From positions 3,874,001 to 3,938,000 of the forward strand of contig NZ_CP016634.1 of the NCBI RefSeq assembly GCF_002741075.1: a stretch of DNA of 64,000 bases, in the 5' to 3' direction. The notes under the pieces are model-generated. The model did no database searches. It had not been told where the DNA came from and saw only the letters and a program-made list of their open reading frames with translations. The position numbers and the translations under genes were made by a program. This document shows positions 1 to 8,694 of this stretch, in pieces (position 1 is the first letter of the stretch; every line of letters starts with the position of its first letter). The stretch is from Pseudomonas putida (lineage in GTDB: Bacteria > Pseudomonadota > Gammaproteobacteria > Pseudomonadales > Pseudomonadaceae).

Positions 1-30
1 TACCAGACCCTGGTACGGTTGCTCGCCTGA
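1..30 (+). CDS. dapE: C-terminal tail of a CDS, probably DapE (succinyl-diaminopimelate desuccinylase), partial
   Basis: The first nine codons are open from the window edge to a TGA at 28-30 and encode YQTLVRLLA. This resembles the end of DapE (the E. coli protein ends YQRIMEQLVA, from memory), and dapE lies beside rlmA in P. putida as I recall. DapE removes succinate from N-succinyl-diaminopimelate in lysine and peptidoglycan precursor synthesis. The stop overlaps the rlmA start (TGATG), which suggests one transcript with coupled translation. With nine residues visible the identity is inference. Confidence 0.45.
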   Translation, partial: YQTLVRLLA

Positions 31-842
31 TGCTCGCCTGCCCCCTCTGCCAGGCTGCCTTGACACGGCTCGACAACGGCGTCGCGTGCCCCGCCGGGCA
101 CCGCTTCGACCGCGCCCGTCAAGGCTACCTGAACCTGCTGCCGGTGCAGCACAAGAACAGCCGCGACCCAGGCGACAACCAGGCGATGGTCCAAGCCCGA
201 CGCGACTTCCTCGACGCCGGCCACTACGCGCCGGTCGCGCGACGCCTGGCTGAACTGGCCGCCGAACGCCATCCTGGCGCCTGGCTCGACATCGGTTGCG
301 GCGAAGGCTATTACACCGCGCAGATCGCCCAGGCGTTGCCGCAGGCCCAAGGCTATGCGCTGGATATCTCCCGCGAGGCCGTCAAGCGCGCCTGCCGTCG
401 CGCCCCCCAGGTGACCTGGATGGTCGCGAGCATGGCCCGCGTGCCTCTGCTCGATGCCAGCTGCCAGTTCATCGCCAGCGTGTTCAGTCCACTGGACTGG
501 CAGGAGGCCAAGCGCCTGCTCAGCCCCGGTGGCGGTCTGATGCGGGTGGGACCGACCAGCGGCCACCTGATGGAGCTGCGCCAGGTGCTCTACGATGAAG
601 TACGCCCTTACACCGATGATAAACACTTGGCCTTGGTCCCGGACGGCATGCATCACGCCCATGGCGAAGTGCTGGAGTTTCGCCTGAGCCTGGTCGAGCC
701 CAAGGCCCGCGCCGACCTGCTGGCCATGACCCCCCATGGCTGGCGCGCCAGCGCCGAAAGACGCGCGCGGGTGATTGAGCAGCCCGAGCCGTTCGACGTG
801 ACGGTTTCCATGCGTTATGACTATTTCGTGCGCCAAGACTGA
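30..842 (+). CDS. rlmA: 23S rRNA (guanine-N1) methyltransferase RlmA
   Basis: The product is 270 aa, the usual length for RlmA, which methylates N1 of G745 (E. coli numbering) in 23S rRNA using S-adenosylmethionine. The N-terminus has the family zinc knuckle: Cys4 and Cys7 (CPLC), then Cys20 and His24. A Rossmann methyltransferase fold follows, with the SAM-binding loop LDIGCGEGYY at about residues 86-95. The ATG overlaps the stop of the upstream frame (TGATG). The assignment is firm at family level; G745 rather than G748 specificity rests on it being the Gram-negative RlmA(I) type. Confidence 0.9.
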   Translation: MLACPLCQAALTRLDNGVACPAGHRFDRARQGYLNLLPVQHKNSRDPGDNQAMVQARRDFLDAGHYAPVARRLAELAAERHPGAWLDIGCGEGYYTAQIAQALPQAQGYALDISREAVKRACRRAPQVTWMVASMARVPLLDASCQFIASVFSPLDWQEAKRLLSPGGGLMRVGPTSGHLMELRQVLYDEVRPYTDDKHLALVPDGMHHAHGEVLEFRLSLVEPKARADLLAMTPHGWRASAERRARVIEQPEPFDVTVSMRYDYFVRQD

Positions 843-861
843 GCACACCCGGAGCCTTTTT

Positions 862-1239
862 ATGCGCCAACCCGATATCGAGATCTACCTCAAGGACACC
901 GACGTCGACCACAAGCAAGTGGCCGAATGGCTCAGCCAGGCACTGGGCGCTTGCAGCGAATGGCAGCAACGTGGCCAGACCTGGAAATGCATGGCCGGTA
1001 ACATTCCGGTCACCTGGGTACCCAAGGCTGTGGGGAAATGGAACAGCCTGTTCCTCGAAAGCGACCAGACACCATGGGACGACGACATCGCCTGTGCTCG
1101 CGCCGCCTATGCGGCACTGGGCGTTGAAGTGCGCTGCGCGCCGGGCAGTTGGGCCGAGGAAGATGGTGAAGAAGATGCCGATCGCTGGATCCGCATCAGC
1201 GCCGACGGTGAACAGGAAATCACCTGGCGCACCCACTGA
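862..1239 (+). CDS. Conserved acidic small protein of unknown function
   Basis: This frame encodes 125 aa from ATG 862, which has a GGAG ribosome site at 851-854. An in-frame ATG at 817 lies inside rlmA and has no such site. The protein is acidic and Trp-rich (VAEWLSQALG, TWVPKAVGKWNS, an EEDGEEDADRW patch near residue 105) with no signal peptide or membrane segment. I recognise no domain. It lies 19 bp after rlmA and is probably in the same operon, followed by a strong hairpin at 1252-1285. Confidence 0.75.
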   Translation: MRQPDIEIYLKDTDVDHKQVAEWLSQALGACSEWQQRGQTWKCMAGNIPVTWVPKAVGKWNSLFLESDQTPWDDDIACARAAYAALGVEVRCAPGSWAEEDGEEDADRWIRISADGEQEITWRTH

Positions 1240-1251
1240 CGTTTCTGGCGA

Positions 1252-1285
1252 CAAGCTGCAAGCTCCACGGACAGCTTGCAGCTTG
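1252..1285. terminator. Perfect 13-bp inverted repeat between convergent genes
   Basis: CAAGCTGCAAGCT at 1252-1264 pairs exactly with AGCTTGCAGCTTG at 1273-1285 around an 8-nt loop. It lies between the stop of the 862-1239 gene and the stop of the cold-shock gene, which face each other, so a bidirectional transcription stop or mRNA-stabilising hairpin is likely. There is no strong T-run on either side. A weaker repeat, TGAAGC/GCTTCA, follows at about 1284-1300. Confidence 0.6.
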
Positions 1286-1308
1286 AAGCTTATCGCTTCA
1301 GACGGCGG

Positions 1309-1518
1309 TCACAGACCGACGACGTCCTCAGCCTGCAGGCCTTTCTGGCCCTGCACGAGTGCATATTCCACTTGCTGTCCCTCGACCAGGGTGCGATGCC
1401 CCTCACCGCGGATAGCACGATAGTGGACGAAGACATCCGCACCACCTTCGCGCTGAATGAAGCCATAACCCTTGGCATCGTTGAACCACTTCACATTCCC
1501 AGTCTCACGAGACGACAT
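1309..1518 (-). CDS. cspA: CspA-family cold-shock protein
   Basis: The protein is 69 aa and consists of one cold-shock domain, a five-strand beta barrel that binds single-stranded RNA or DNA and melts mRNA structure. RNP1 is KGYGFIQ (residues 16-22) and RNP2 is VFVHY (29-33), with the family opening GNVKWFND. The ATG at 1518 has a GGAG site 8 nt upstream. It is transcribed divergently from plsB. Pseudomonads have several Csp paralogues and the symbol is the generic one; the long hairpin-bearing leader fits a cold-regulated member. Confidence 0.85.
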   Translation of the reverse strand: MSSRETGNVKWFNDAKGYGFIQREGGADVFVHYRAIRGEGHRTLVEGQQVEYALVQGQKGLQAEDVVGL

Positions 1519-1559
1519 CTGAACTACTCCGGATTTTTATTTTGAAGATCGCCTTGCAA

Positions 1560-1581
1560 GCACGAGGTCACCACCTCGTGC
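1560..1581 (-). promoter_or_regulatory. Hairpin in the cold-shock gene leader
   Basis: GCACGAGGT (1560-1568) and ACCTCGTGC (1573-1581) form a perfect 9-bp stem with a 4-nt loop, about 42 bp upstream of the cspA start. The 8-bp palindrome CTTGCAAG occurs at 1553-1560 and again at 1603-1610. Leaders of cspA-type mRNAs are known to act as temperature-sensitive structures; that role here is inference. The same 231-bp gap must also hold the plsB promoter. Confidence 0.4.
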
Positions 1582-1749
1582 CGACGCAGCTCGCAGAAAT
1601 ATCTTGCAAGCAGCGGACCGAGTATATGACACCGAACAAAAAAATTTCATGACTGGGCGTCGAATTGGCGAATTTTGCCGAACTTGCACAGATACGGCAG
1701 ACTTACTGCCTCGAATGTCACTTAAAAATCTCACCCAGGGCACACACCC

Positions 1750-4236
1750 ATGACCCGTTCCCCCCTGCGCCGAATGATCTTCGGCGCCTTGCGTCGCCTG
1801 TTGTACCTGTGGGTGCGCTCCGAGACCATCAACCAGTCGTCCCTGTCCCTCAAGCTCGACCGCAGTCGCCCGGTGTTCTATGCACTGCCTTCGCCCTCGC
1901 TGACGGACCTTGCCGTCGTCGATCGCGAATGCACCAAGGCGGGACTGCCACGTCCCGTGCTGCCTGTCACCGTCGGCTCGCTGCAAGAGCCTGCGGCCTT
2001 CTTCTACCTGACGCCTGACCCGGACTGGCTCGGCCGCCACGACAAACGCGGCGCGCCTCCGACCCTGGAGCGTCTGGTCGGCGCCGTAAGCCAGCACCCC
2101 GAGGAAGATGCGCAGATCATTCCGGTCAGCGTGTTCTGGGGCCAGTCGCCGGCCAGCGAGTCCAGCCCCTGGAAACTGCTGTTCGCCGACAGCTGGGCGG
2201 TCACCGGGCGCCTGCGCCGTTTGCTCACCGTGCTGATCCTGGGGCGCAAGACCCGTGTGCAGTTTTCCGCGCCGATCCACCTGCGCGAGCTGGTCCAGCA
2301 CAACAAAGGCCACGAGCGCACCGTGCGCATGGCCCAGCGCATCATGCGCGTGCATTTTCGCAACCTCAAAACCGCCGTCATCGGCCCGGACATTTCCCAC
2401 CGGCGCAACCTGGTCAAAGGCTTGGTCCATGACCCGTTGGTGCGCCAGGCGATCAGCGACGAAGCCGAGCGAGAGAAGATTCCCTACGCCAAGGCAGAAG
2501 CCCAGGCTCTGCGGTACGGCAACGAAATCGCCTCGGACTACACCTACACGGCGATCCGCTTCCTCGAGGTGGTGCTCAGCTGGTTCTGGAACAAAATCTA
2601 CGACGGCATCAAGGTCAACCACATCGAGCAGGTTCAAGGCATCGCTCCGGGGCACGAGGTGATCTACGTCCCGTGCCACCGCAGCCATATCGACTACCTG
2701 CTGCTGTCGTACCTATTGTTCCGCAACGGCCTCACGCCCCCGCACATCGCCGCCGGCATCAATCTCAACATGCCGGTGATCGGCGGCTTGCTGCGCCGTG
2801 GCGGCGCCTTCTTCATGCGCCGGACCTTCAAAGGCAACCCGCTGTACACAGCGGTGTTCAACGAGTACCTGCACACCTTGTTCACCAAGGGCTTCCCGGT
2901 GGAGTACTTCGTCGAGGGCGGGCGCTCGCGCACCGGGCGCATGTTGCAGCCGCGCACCGGGATGCTGGCCATCACCTTGCGCAGCTTCCTGCGCTCATCG
3001 CGCACGCCGATCGTCTTCGTGCCGGTGTACATCGGCTACGAGCGCGTGCTCGAAGGCCGTACCTACCTGGGCGAGCTGCGCGGGGCGAGCAAGAAGAAGG
3101 AGTCGATCTTCGACATCTTCAAGGTCATCGGCGCCCTCAAGCAGCGTTTCGGCCAGGTCTATGTCAACTTCGGTGAACCGATCCGCCTCAACGCCTTCCT
3201 CGACCAGCAGCAGCCCGGCTGGCGCGAGCAGGCCCTGGGCCCGCAGTTCCGCCCGGCCTGGCTGAACGAAACCACCACCCGCCTAGGCGAGACCGTGGCC
3301 CGCCACCTGAATGAGGCGGCGGCGATCAACCCGGTCAACCTGGTGGCCCTGGCGCTGCTGTCCACCAGCCGACTGGCCCTGGACGAACGCGCCCTGACCC
3401 GGGTGCTGGACCTTTACCTGGCCCTGCTCCGCCAGGTGCCCTACTCGCCTCACACCACCCTGCCGGAGGGTGACGGCTCGGCCTTGATCGAGCATGTCAG
3501 GGGCATGGACCTGCTCTCGGAGCAAAACGACGCCCTGGGCCGCATCCTTTACCTGGATGAAGCCAATGCGGTGTTGATGACCTACTACCGCAACAATGTC
3601 CTGCACATCTTCGCCCTGCCGGCCTTGCTGGCAAGCTTCTTCCTGAGCAGCTCGCGCATGAGCCGCGAACTGGTCGGCCAGTACGTCAGGGCGCTGTATC
3701 CCTACCTGCAGGCCGAATTGTTCCTGCGCTGGACACCCGAGCAACTGGACGACGTCATCGACCCGTGGCTCGATGCGCTGGTGGGGCAAGGGCTGCTGCG
3801 CCTGGAGAACGGCGTCTACCTGCGCCCGGCCCCCAGTTCGCGGCAGTTCGTGCTGTTGACGCTGCTGGCACGGACCATCACCCAGACGTTGCAGCGCTTC
3901 TATATGGCCACGTCCTTGCTGCTCAACAGTGGCCAGAACACCCTGAGCGCCGAGGAGCTGGAAGACCTGTGTGTGATGATGGCCCAGCGCCTCTCGATCT
4001 TGCATGGCCTGAACGCCCCGGAGTTCTTCGACAAGACGCTGTTCCGCCATTTCATCCAGACCTTGATCAGCCAGGATGTGCTGCGCCCCGACAGTCAGGG
4101 CAAGCTGGGCTATCACGACAAGCTCGCCGAACTGGCCGAGGGCGTGGCCAAGCGTGTGCTGTCGGCCGAGTTGCGCCTTTCGATCCGCCAGGTGGCGCTG
4201 CATCGCGATGAATCGGTGGAATTGGCATCGGCCTGA
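1750..4236 (+). CDS. plsB: Glycerol-3-phosphate 1-O-acyltransferase PlsB
   Basis: The product is 828 aa (E. coli PlsB is 807). It transfers an acyl group from acyl-ACP or acyl-CoA to the sn-1 position of glycerol 3-phosphate, the first step of phospholipid synthesis, on the inner face of the cytoplasmic membrane. The catalytic H(X4)D motif is HRSHID with His310 and Asp315, and the glycerol-phosphate binding block EGGRSRTGR starts near residue 389. The basic N-terminus ([16 protein letters not shown]) matches pseudomonad orthologues. It is monocistronic by position, divergent from cspA. Confidence 0.95.
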   Translation: MTRSPLRRMIFGALRRLLYLWVRSETINQSSLSLKLDRSRPVFYALPSPSLTDLAVVDRECTKAGLPRPVLPVTVGSLQEPAAFFYLTPDPDWLGRHDKRGAPPTLERLVGAVSQHPEEDAQIIPVSVFWGQSPASESSPWKLLFADSWAVTGRLRRLLTVLILGRKTRVQFSAPIHLRELVQHNKGHERTVRMAQRIMRVHFRNLKTAVIGPDISHRRNLVKGLVHDPLVRQAISDEAEREKIPYAKAEAQALRYGNEIASDYTYTAIRFLEVVLSWFWNKIYDGIKVNHIEQVQGIAPGHEVIYVPCHRSHIDYLLLSYLLFRNGLTPPHIAAGINLNMPVIGGLLRRGGAFFMRRTFKGNPLYTAVFNEYLHTLFTKGFPVEYFVEGGRSRTGRMLQPRTGMLAITLRSFLRSSRTPIVFVPVYIGYERVLEGRTYLGELRGASKKKESIFDIFKVIGALKQRFGQVYVNFGEPIRLNAFLDQQQPGWREQALGPQFRPAWLNETTTRLGETVARHLNEAAAINPVNLVALALLSTSRLALDERALTRVLDLYLALLRQVPYSPHTTLPEGDGSALIEHVRGMDLLSEQNDALGRILYLDEANAVLMTYYRNNVLHIFALPALLASFFLSSSRMSRELVGQYVRALYPYLQAELFLRWTPEQLDDVIDPWLDALVGQGLLRLENGVYLRPAPSSRQFVLLTLLARTITQTLQRFYMATSLLLNSGQNTLSAEELEDLCVMMAQRLSILHGLNAPEFFDKTLFRHFIQTLISQDVLRPDSQGKLGYHDKLAELAEGVAKRVLSAELRLSIRQVALHRDESVELASA

Positions 4237-4248
4237 GGCCGAATCAAG

Positions 4249-4299
4249 TCATGGGGTCGCTGCGCGGCCCTTTCGCGACATAAGGCCGCTCCTACAGCT
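4249..4299. repeat. P. putida-type intergenic repeat copy
   Basis: The segment holds GGCCCTTTCGCGACATAAGG followed by CCGCTCCTACAG. It is similar to the repeat at 32698-32745 (same CGC...CA..AAGGCCGC.CCTACAG order). It lies just after plsB and may stabilise or end its mRNA. Assignment is by comparing copies within this window. Confidence 0.55.
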
Positions 4300-4342
4300 G
4301 CATGGCGGCGCCAACGCTGAATCCTGCGGAAAAATCCGCTAA

Positions 4343-4379
4343 AGTCCTTGAGGTTGGCCAAAAGCCAACGCCAAGGACT
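4343..4379 (+). promoter_or_regulatory. Long hairpin abutting the ribosome site of the YbaY-like gene
   Basis: AGTCCTTG (4343-4350) pairs with CAAGGACT (4372-4379) and GTTGGC (4353-4358) with GCCAAC (4364-4369), separated by two mismatched positions, giving a 14-bp stem around a 5-nt loop. The stem ends 2 nt before the GGAG ribosome site at 4382-4385. It could be an attenuator or a structure that limits translation of the 4391 gene; no T-run follows it. Confidence 0.5.
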
Positions 4380-4390
4380 CCGGAGATTCC

Positions 4391-4789
4391 ATGAAAAAAC
4401 GCTTCATGCTGTGTGGCGTATCCCTGCTCGCAGCCTGCACCAGCAACACCCCCTCCCACCAGGCCAGCCTGGATGGCGAAGTCTTCTATCTGCAGCGCAT
4501 GGCCCTGCCGCCAGCGGCCACCCTCAGCGTGAGCCTGCAGGATGTCTCGCTGATGGACGCCCCCGCGGTGACCCTGGCCAACCAGGCCGGCCCAGTGAAG
4601 GGCAATGTCCCGCTGCCGTTCCACCTCACCTACGACCCTACCCAGATCAAAACCGGCCACCGCTATGCGGTCAGCGCGCGCATCGAACTGGATGGCAAGC
4701 TGCTGTTCATCAATACCGAGCACCACGGCGTGAACCTCGACGGCAGTGATCCGCAGCCTGTGCGCATCAAGGTCGACCCGGTGCGCTGA
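4391..4789 (+). CDS. YbaY-family lipoprotein
   Basis: The product is 132 aa with a lipoprotein signal peptide ending in LLAAC (Cys at residue 16). The mature part is a single beta-rich domain of the YbaY / type III pilotin-like family: a DGEVFYLQRMALPP opening, then LSVSLQDVSLMDAP and a LTYDPTQIKTGHRYAVSARIE core strand pair. YbaY proteins are anchored in the outer membrane; their job is unclear. GGAG at 4382-4385 supports the ATG. It precedes the DUF4197 gene by 35 bp, likely one operon. Confidence 0.8.
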   Translation: MKKRFMLCGVSLLAACTSNTPSHQASLDGEVFYLQRMALPPAATLSVSLQDVSLMDAPAVTLANQAGPVKGNVPLPFHLTYDPTQIKTGHRYAVSARIELDGKLLFINTEHHGVNLDGSDPQPVRIKVDPVR

Positions 4790-4824
4790 GCCCGCCCTCT
4801 CCCAGCTATAAGGAAATACCCAAC

Positions 4825-5514
4825 ATGATTCGCACCTCCCTGCGCTTCACCACCCTGTGCGCCGGCCTGCTGCTGTCGGCCAGCGCACTGGCCCTGTCGC
4901 TCGGCGACCTGAGTCAGAAAGACGCCACCGGCGGCCTGAAGGACGCCCTGACCCAAGGCGCCCAGATCGCCGTCAAGCAACTGAGCACCCCTGGCGGCTT
5001 CAGCAACAACCCGGATGTGCGCATCGAGTTGCCAGGTAACCTCGGCAAGGCCGCCAAGGCCATGAAGATGTTCGGCAAGGGCGAGCAGGTCGAAGCCCTG
5101 GAAAACAGCATGAACAAAGCAGCCGAAGCGGCAGTGCCGCAGGCCCAGGCGATCCTGGTCGACGCGGTCAAGAAGATGACCGTGACCGACGCCAAGGATA
5201 TCTTGAGCGGCGGCCAGGACTCGGCCACCCAGTACCTGAACAAGAGCAGCCGTGAAGAGATCCGCGCCAAGTTCCTGCCGATCGTCAAGCAAGCCACCGA
5301 CAAGGTTGGCCTGGCGCAGCAGTACAACAACTTCGCTGGCCAGGCCGTGGCCCTGGGCGTGGTGGACGCCAAGAGCGCGAGCATCGAGAACTACGTGACC
5401 GAGAAAGCGCTCGATGGCCTGTTCGAGATGATCGGCAAACAGGAGCAGAGCATTCGCCAGAACCCGGCACAGGCCGCGACCAGCCTGGCCAAGAAGGTCT
5501 TCGGCGCCCTCTGA
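4825..5514 (+). CDS. DUF4197 periplasmic protein
   Basis: The product is 229 aa with a Sec signal peptide (hydrophobic LCAGLLLSASALA, cleavage near residue 23). The mature protein matches the DUF4197 pattern: LSLGDLSQKDATGGLKDAL at its start, a VRIELPGNLGK segment near residues 67-77, and a helical C-terminus ending LAKKVFGAL. Function is unknown. An AAGGAAAT ribosome site precedes the ATG. It sits between plsB and the mexJK operon, as I recall for PA3675 in P. aeruginosa. Confidence 0.8.
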   Translation: MIRTSLRFTTLCAGLLLSASALALSLGDLSQKDATGGLKDALTQGAQIAVKQLSTPGGFSNNPDVRIELPGNLGKAAKAMKMFGKGEQVEALENSMNKAAEAAVPQAQAILVDAVKKMTVTDAKDILSGGQDSATQYLNKSSREEIRAKFLPIVKQATDKVGLAQQYNNFAGQAVALGVVDAKSASIENYVTEKALDGLFEMIGKQEQSIRQNPAQAATSLAKKVFGAL

Positions 5515-5550
5515 CCGCGCACTGCAATGTGAGGGCTTAGGGCTGCTCAT

Positions 5551-5624
5551 AGGGATTGCGCCGCGCTAAAGACTTACGCAATCCCTGTGGGCGGGTTACC
5601 CGCGAATGGAGGGCAAAGCCCTCC
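5551..5624. terminator. Cluster of hairpins between convergent DUF4197 and mexK genes
   Basis: Three inverted repeats follow one another. AGGGATTGCG (5551-5560) pairs with CGCAATCCCT (5577-5586). GCGGGTTACCCGC (5591-5603) is a short palindrome of the REP type. GGAGGGC (5608-5614) pairs with GCCCTCC (5618-5624). The genes face each other here, so a bidirectional terminator is likely, although no clear T-run is present. Confidence 0.5.
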
Positions 5625-5634
5625 CCCTCGATCT

Positions 5635-8600
5635 TCAGCCCTTCCTGACCCTGAACCACGCCGCATAGAGCGCCGGCAGGAACAACAGCGTCAGCGCGGT
5701 CGCCACGATCAACCCGCCCATGATCGCCACCGCCATCGGCCCGTAGAACACGCTGCGCGACAGCGGGATCATCGCCAGCACCGCCGCCAGGGCCGTGAGC
5801 ACGATCGGTCGGAAGCGCCGCACTGTGGCTTCGATGATCGCCTGCCAGCGATCCAGCCCCGCCGCGATGTCCTGTTCGATCTGGTCCACGAGGATCACCG
5901 AGTTGCGCATGATCATTCCCGCCAGGGCGATGGTGCCGAGCATGGCAACGAAGCCAAAGGGCTGGCGGAACACCAACAGGAACAGGGTCACGCCGATCAG
6001 CCCCAAGGGCGCGGTGAGGAACACCATCACCGTGCGCGAGAAACTGCGCAACTGCACCATCAGCAACGTCAGCACCACCACGATGAACAGCGGCATACCC
6101 GCGTTCACCGAACGCTGGCCGCGCTCGGAATCCTCCACCGCGCCACCGACTTCCAGCAGGTAACCCTCTGGCAGGGCATCGCGCACCGGTTGCAAGGTCG
6201 GCAGGATCTGCTTCACCAGCGTCGCGGGCTGCTCCTTGTCGTAGATGTCGGCGCGCACGGTCACTGTGGGCAGACGGTTGCGGTGCCAGATCACCCCTTC
6301 TTCAAAGCCGTATTCCAAGGTCGCCACCTGGGACAGCGCCACGCTCTGGCCATTGTCGGTGGGCAACGCCAGACTGCCGAGGTTGCCCAGCTCGCGGCGT
6401 TCCTGGTCGGTGCCGCGCAGCAGGATCTCGATCAGTTCGTTGTCTTCTCGGTACTGGCTGACCGTCGTGCCGGTCAGTGAGCTGCGCAAGAAGTTCGACA
6501 GGTGCGCGGTGCTCACCCCCAGGGCGCGGGCACGGTCCTGGTCGATCTCGAGGAACACCGCCTTGCTCGGCTCCTCCCAATCGAGGTGCACGTTCACCAC
6601 ATGGGGATTCTCGCGCACCTTGACCGCCACTTGCCGCGCCAAGGCTCGGACCTTCTCGATATGCTCGCCCGTCACCCGAAACTGCACCGGGTAGCCCACC
6701 GGCGGGCCGTTCTCCAGGCGGGTGACCCGCCCCCGCAGCTCAGGGAACTGTGCATCCAGTGTTGCGATCAGCCAGCTGCGCAGGGCTTCCCGCGCTTGCA
6801 GGTTCTCGGCCAGGACCACGAACTGGGCAAAGCTCGCCGCAGGCAGTTGCTGGTCCAACGGCAGATAGAATCGCGGCGAACCCGTGCCGATATAGGCCAC
6901 ATAGTTGGCGACGCCTTCCTGTTGCTTGAGCAGCGCCTCCAGGCGCTTGACCTGCTCGGTCGTGTTGGCCAGTGAGGCGCCTTCGGTGAGCTTGAGGTCG
7001 ACCATCAGCTCAGGCCGCCCCGAAGCCGGGAAGAACTGCTGGGGCACGAAGCGGAACAGCAGGATGCTGCCGACGAAGGCCACCCCCGTCAGCACGATCA
7101 CCGTCTTGCGCCGACGTACACACCACTCCACCACACGGCGCACGCGCTGGTAGAACGGTGTGCCATACGGGTCCGGGCCATGCCCGCCGTCGGCGTGACG
7201 CTTGGCCAGATCTGGCAGCAGACGATCGCCCAGGTAGGGCACGAAGACCACTGCGGCCACCCACGACGTCAGCAAGGCGATGGTCACCACCTGGAAGATC
7301 GAACGGGTGTATTCGCCGGTACTGGAGGCCGCCGTGGCGATCGGCAAAAAGCCCGCCGCCGTGATCAAGGTGCCGGTGAGCATCGGAAACGCCGTGCTCG
7401 ACCAGGCATAGCTCGCGGCCTTGAGCCGGTCGAAGCCCTGCTCCATTTTTATGGCCATCATCTCCACGGCAATGATCGCGTCATCCACCAATAGCCCCAA
7501 TGCCAGCACCAGTGCCCCGAGAGAGATCTTGTGCAGGCCGATGCCGAAGTAGTGCATCGTGGCGAAGGTCATGGCCAGCACCAGCGGAATGGCCAGGGCC
7601 ACCACCAGCCCGGTGCGCAGGCCCAGGGAGAAGAAACTCACCAGCAGCACGATGGCCAGGGCCTCGACCAGCACCTGGACGAACTCTCCCACCCCGGCCT
7701 TCACCGCGGCAGGCTGATCCGACACCTTGCGCAGTTCCATGCCCGCCGGCAGGTTGCGTGCCAGGCGGGCGAACTCACCCTCCAGGGCCTTGCCCAGCAC
7801 CAGGATGTCGCCACCGTCCTTCATCGAGACCGCCAGGCCGATGGCATCCTCGCCCATGAAGCGCATGCGAGGCGCAGGTGGGTCGTTGAAGCCGCGATGC
7901 ACCTCGGCCACATCCCCGATGCGGAACGTACGATCACCCACACGGATCGGGAACTGACGAATCTGCTCGACGCTGTCGAAACGCCCGCTGACGCGCAGTT
8001 GCAGCCGCTCGCTCGGGGTCTCGAAGAAGCCTGCGGTGCTCACTGCGTTCTGCTCGCTCAGCGCCTGCTGCACCGCCTGCAACGGCACGCCTAAGGTGGC
8101 CAGCTTGAGGTTCGAAAGCTCGATCCAGATCTTTTCGTCCTGCAGGCCGATCAGCTCGACCTTGCCCACGTCCTTGACCCGCTGCAGTTGGATCTGGATT
8201 CGGTCGGCGTAGTCCTTGAGCACGGCATAGTCGAAACCTGGGCCTGTCAGTGCATAGATGTTGCCGAAGGTAGTACCGAATTCATCGTTGAAGAACGGCC
8301 CCTGAACCTCGGGTGGCAAGGTATGGCGAATGTCCGCGACCTTCTTGCGGATCTGGTACCACAGCTCGGGAATGGCATCGGAGCGCATGGAGTCCCGGGC
8401 CATGAACGTCACTTGGGACTCACCTGGGCGCGAGAACGACACGATCCGCTCGTACTCGCCGGTTTCCATCAGTTTCTTCTCGATGCGCTCGGTGACCTGC
8501 CGGGACACCTCCTCGGCGGTGGCTCCCGGCCAGATCGTACGGATGACCATGGCCTTGAACGTGAAGGGTGGATCCTCGCTTTGTCCCAGTTTTGTGTAAG

Positions 8601-8688
8601 ACATCACGCCAATAGCGGCCAGGAGGATCATCAGGAACAGCACGATCTGCCGGTTGCGCAAGGCCCAGGCGGAAAGGTTGAAACCCAT
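5635..8688 (-). CDS. mexK: RND multidrug efflux pump MexK
   Basis: The 1017-aa product is a resistance-nodulation-division proton antiporter of the inner membrane, with twelve predicted membrane segments and two large periplasmic loops. The first segment is residues 12-30. The paired acidic residues of segment 4 (LLVDDAIIAVEMM, about Asp401-Asp402) carry proton transfer. It lies 6 bp after mexJ and diverges from a TetR gene, and the neighbours match PA3673-PA3678 of P. aeruginosa, where MexJK exports triclosan with OpmH and macrolides or tetracycline with OprM. No outer-membrane channel gene is linked here, as in PAO1. Substrates in this strain are inferred. Confidence 0.85.
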   Translation of the reverse strand: MGFNLSAWALRNRQIVLFLMILLAAIGVMSYTKLGQSEDPPFTFKAMVIRTIWPGATAEEVSRQVTERIEKKLMETGEYERIVSFSRPGESQVTFMARDSMRSDAIPELWYQIRKKVADIRHTLPPEVQGPFFNDEFGTTFGNIYALTGPGFDYAVLKDYADRIQIQLQRVKDVGKVELIGLQDEKIWIELSNLKLATLGVPLQAVQQALSEQNAVSTAGFFETPSERLQLRVSGRFDSVEQIRQFPIRVGDRTFRIGDVAEVHRGFNDPPAPRMRFMGEDAIGLAVSMKDGGDILVLGKALEGEFARLARNLPAGMELRKVSDQPAAVKAGVGEFVQVLVEALAIVLLVSFFSLGLRTGLVVALAIPLVLAMTFATMHYFGIGLHKISLGALVLALGLLVDDAIIAVEMMAIKMEQGFDRLKAASYAWSSTAFPMLTGTLITAAGFLPIATAASSTGEYTRSIFQVVTIALLTSWVAAVVFVPYLGDRLLPDLAKRHADGGHGPDPYGTPFYQRVRRVVEWCVRRRKTVIVLTGVAFVGSILLFRFVPQQFFPASGRPELMVDLKLTEGASLANTTEQVKRLEALLKQQEGVANYVAYIGTGSPRFYLPLDQQLPAASFAQFVVLAENLQAREALRSWLIATLDAQFPELRGRVTRLENGPPVGYPVQFRVTGEHIEKVRALARQVAVKVRENPHVVNVHLDWEEPSKAVFLEIDQDRARALGVSTAHLSNFLRSSLTGTTVSQYREDNELIEILLRGTDQERRELGNLGSLALPTDNGQSVALSQVATLEYGFEEGVIWHRNRLPTVTVRADIYDKEQPATLVKQILPTLQPVRDALPEGYLLEVGGAVEDSERGQRSVNAGMPLFIVVVLTLLMVQLRSFSRTVMVFLTAPLGLIGVTLFLLVFRQPFGFVAMLGTIALAGMIMRNSVILVDQIEQDIAAGLDRWQAIIEATVRRFRPIVLTALAAVLAMIPLSRSVFYGPMAVAIMGGLIVATALTLLFLPALYAAWFRVRKG

Positions 8689-8694
8689 CGGGAC

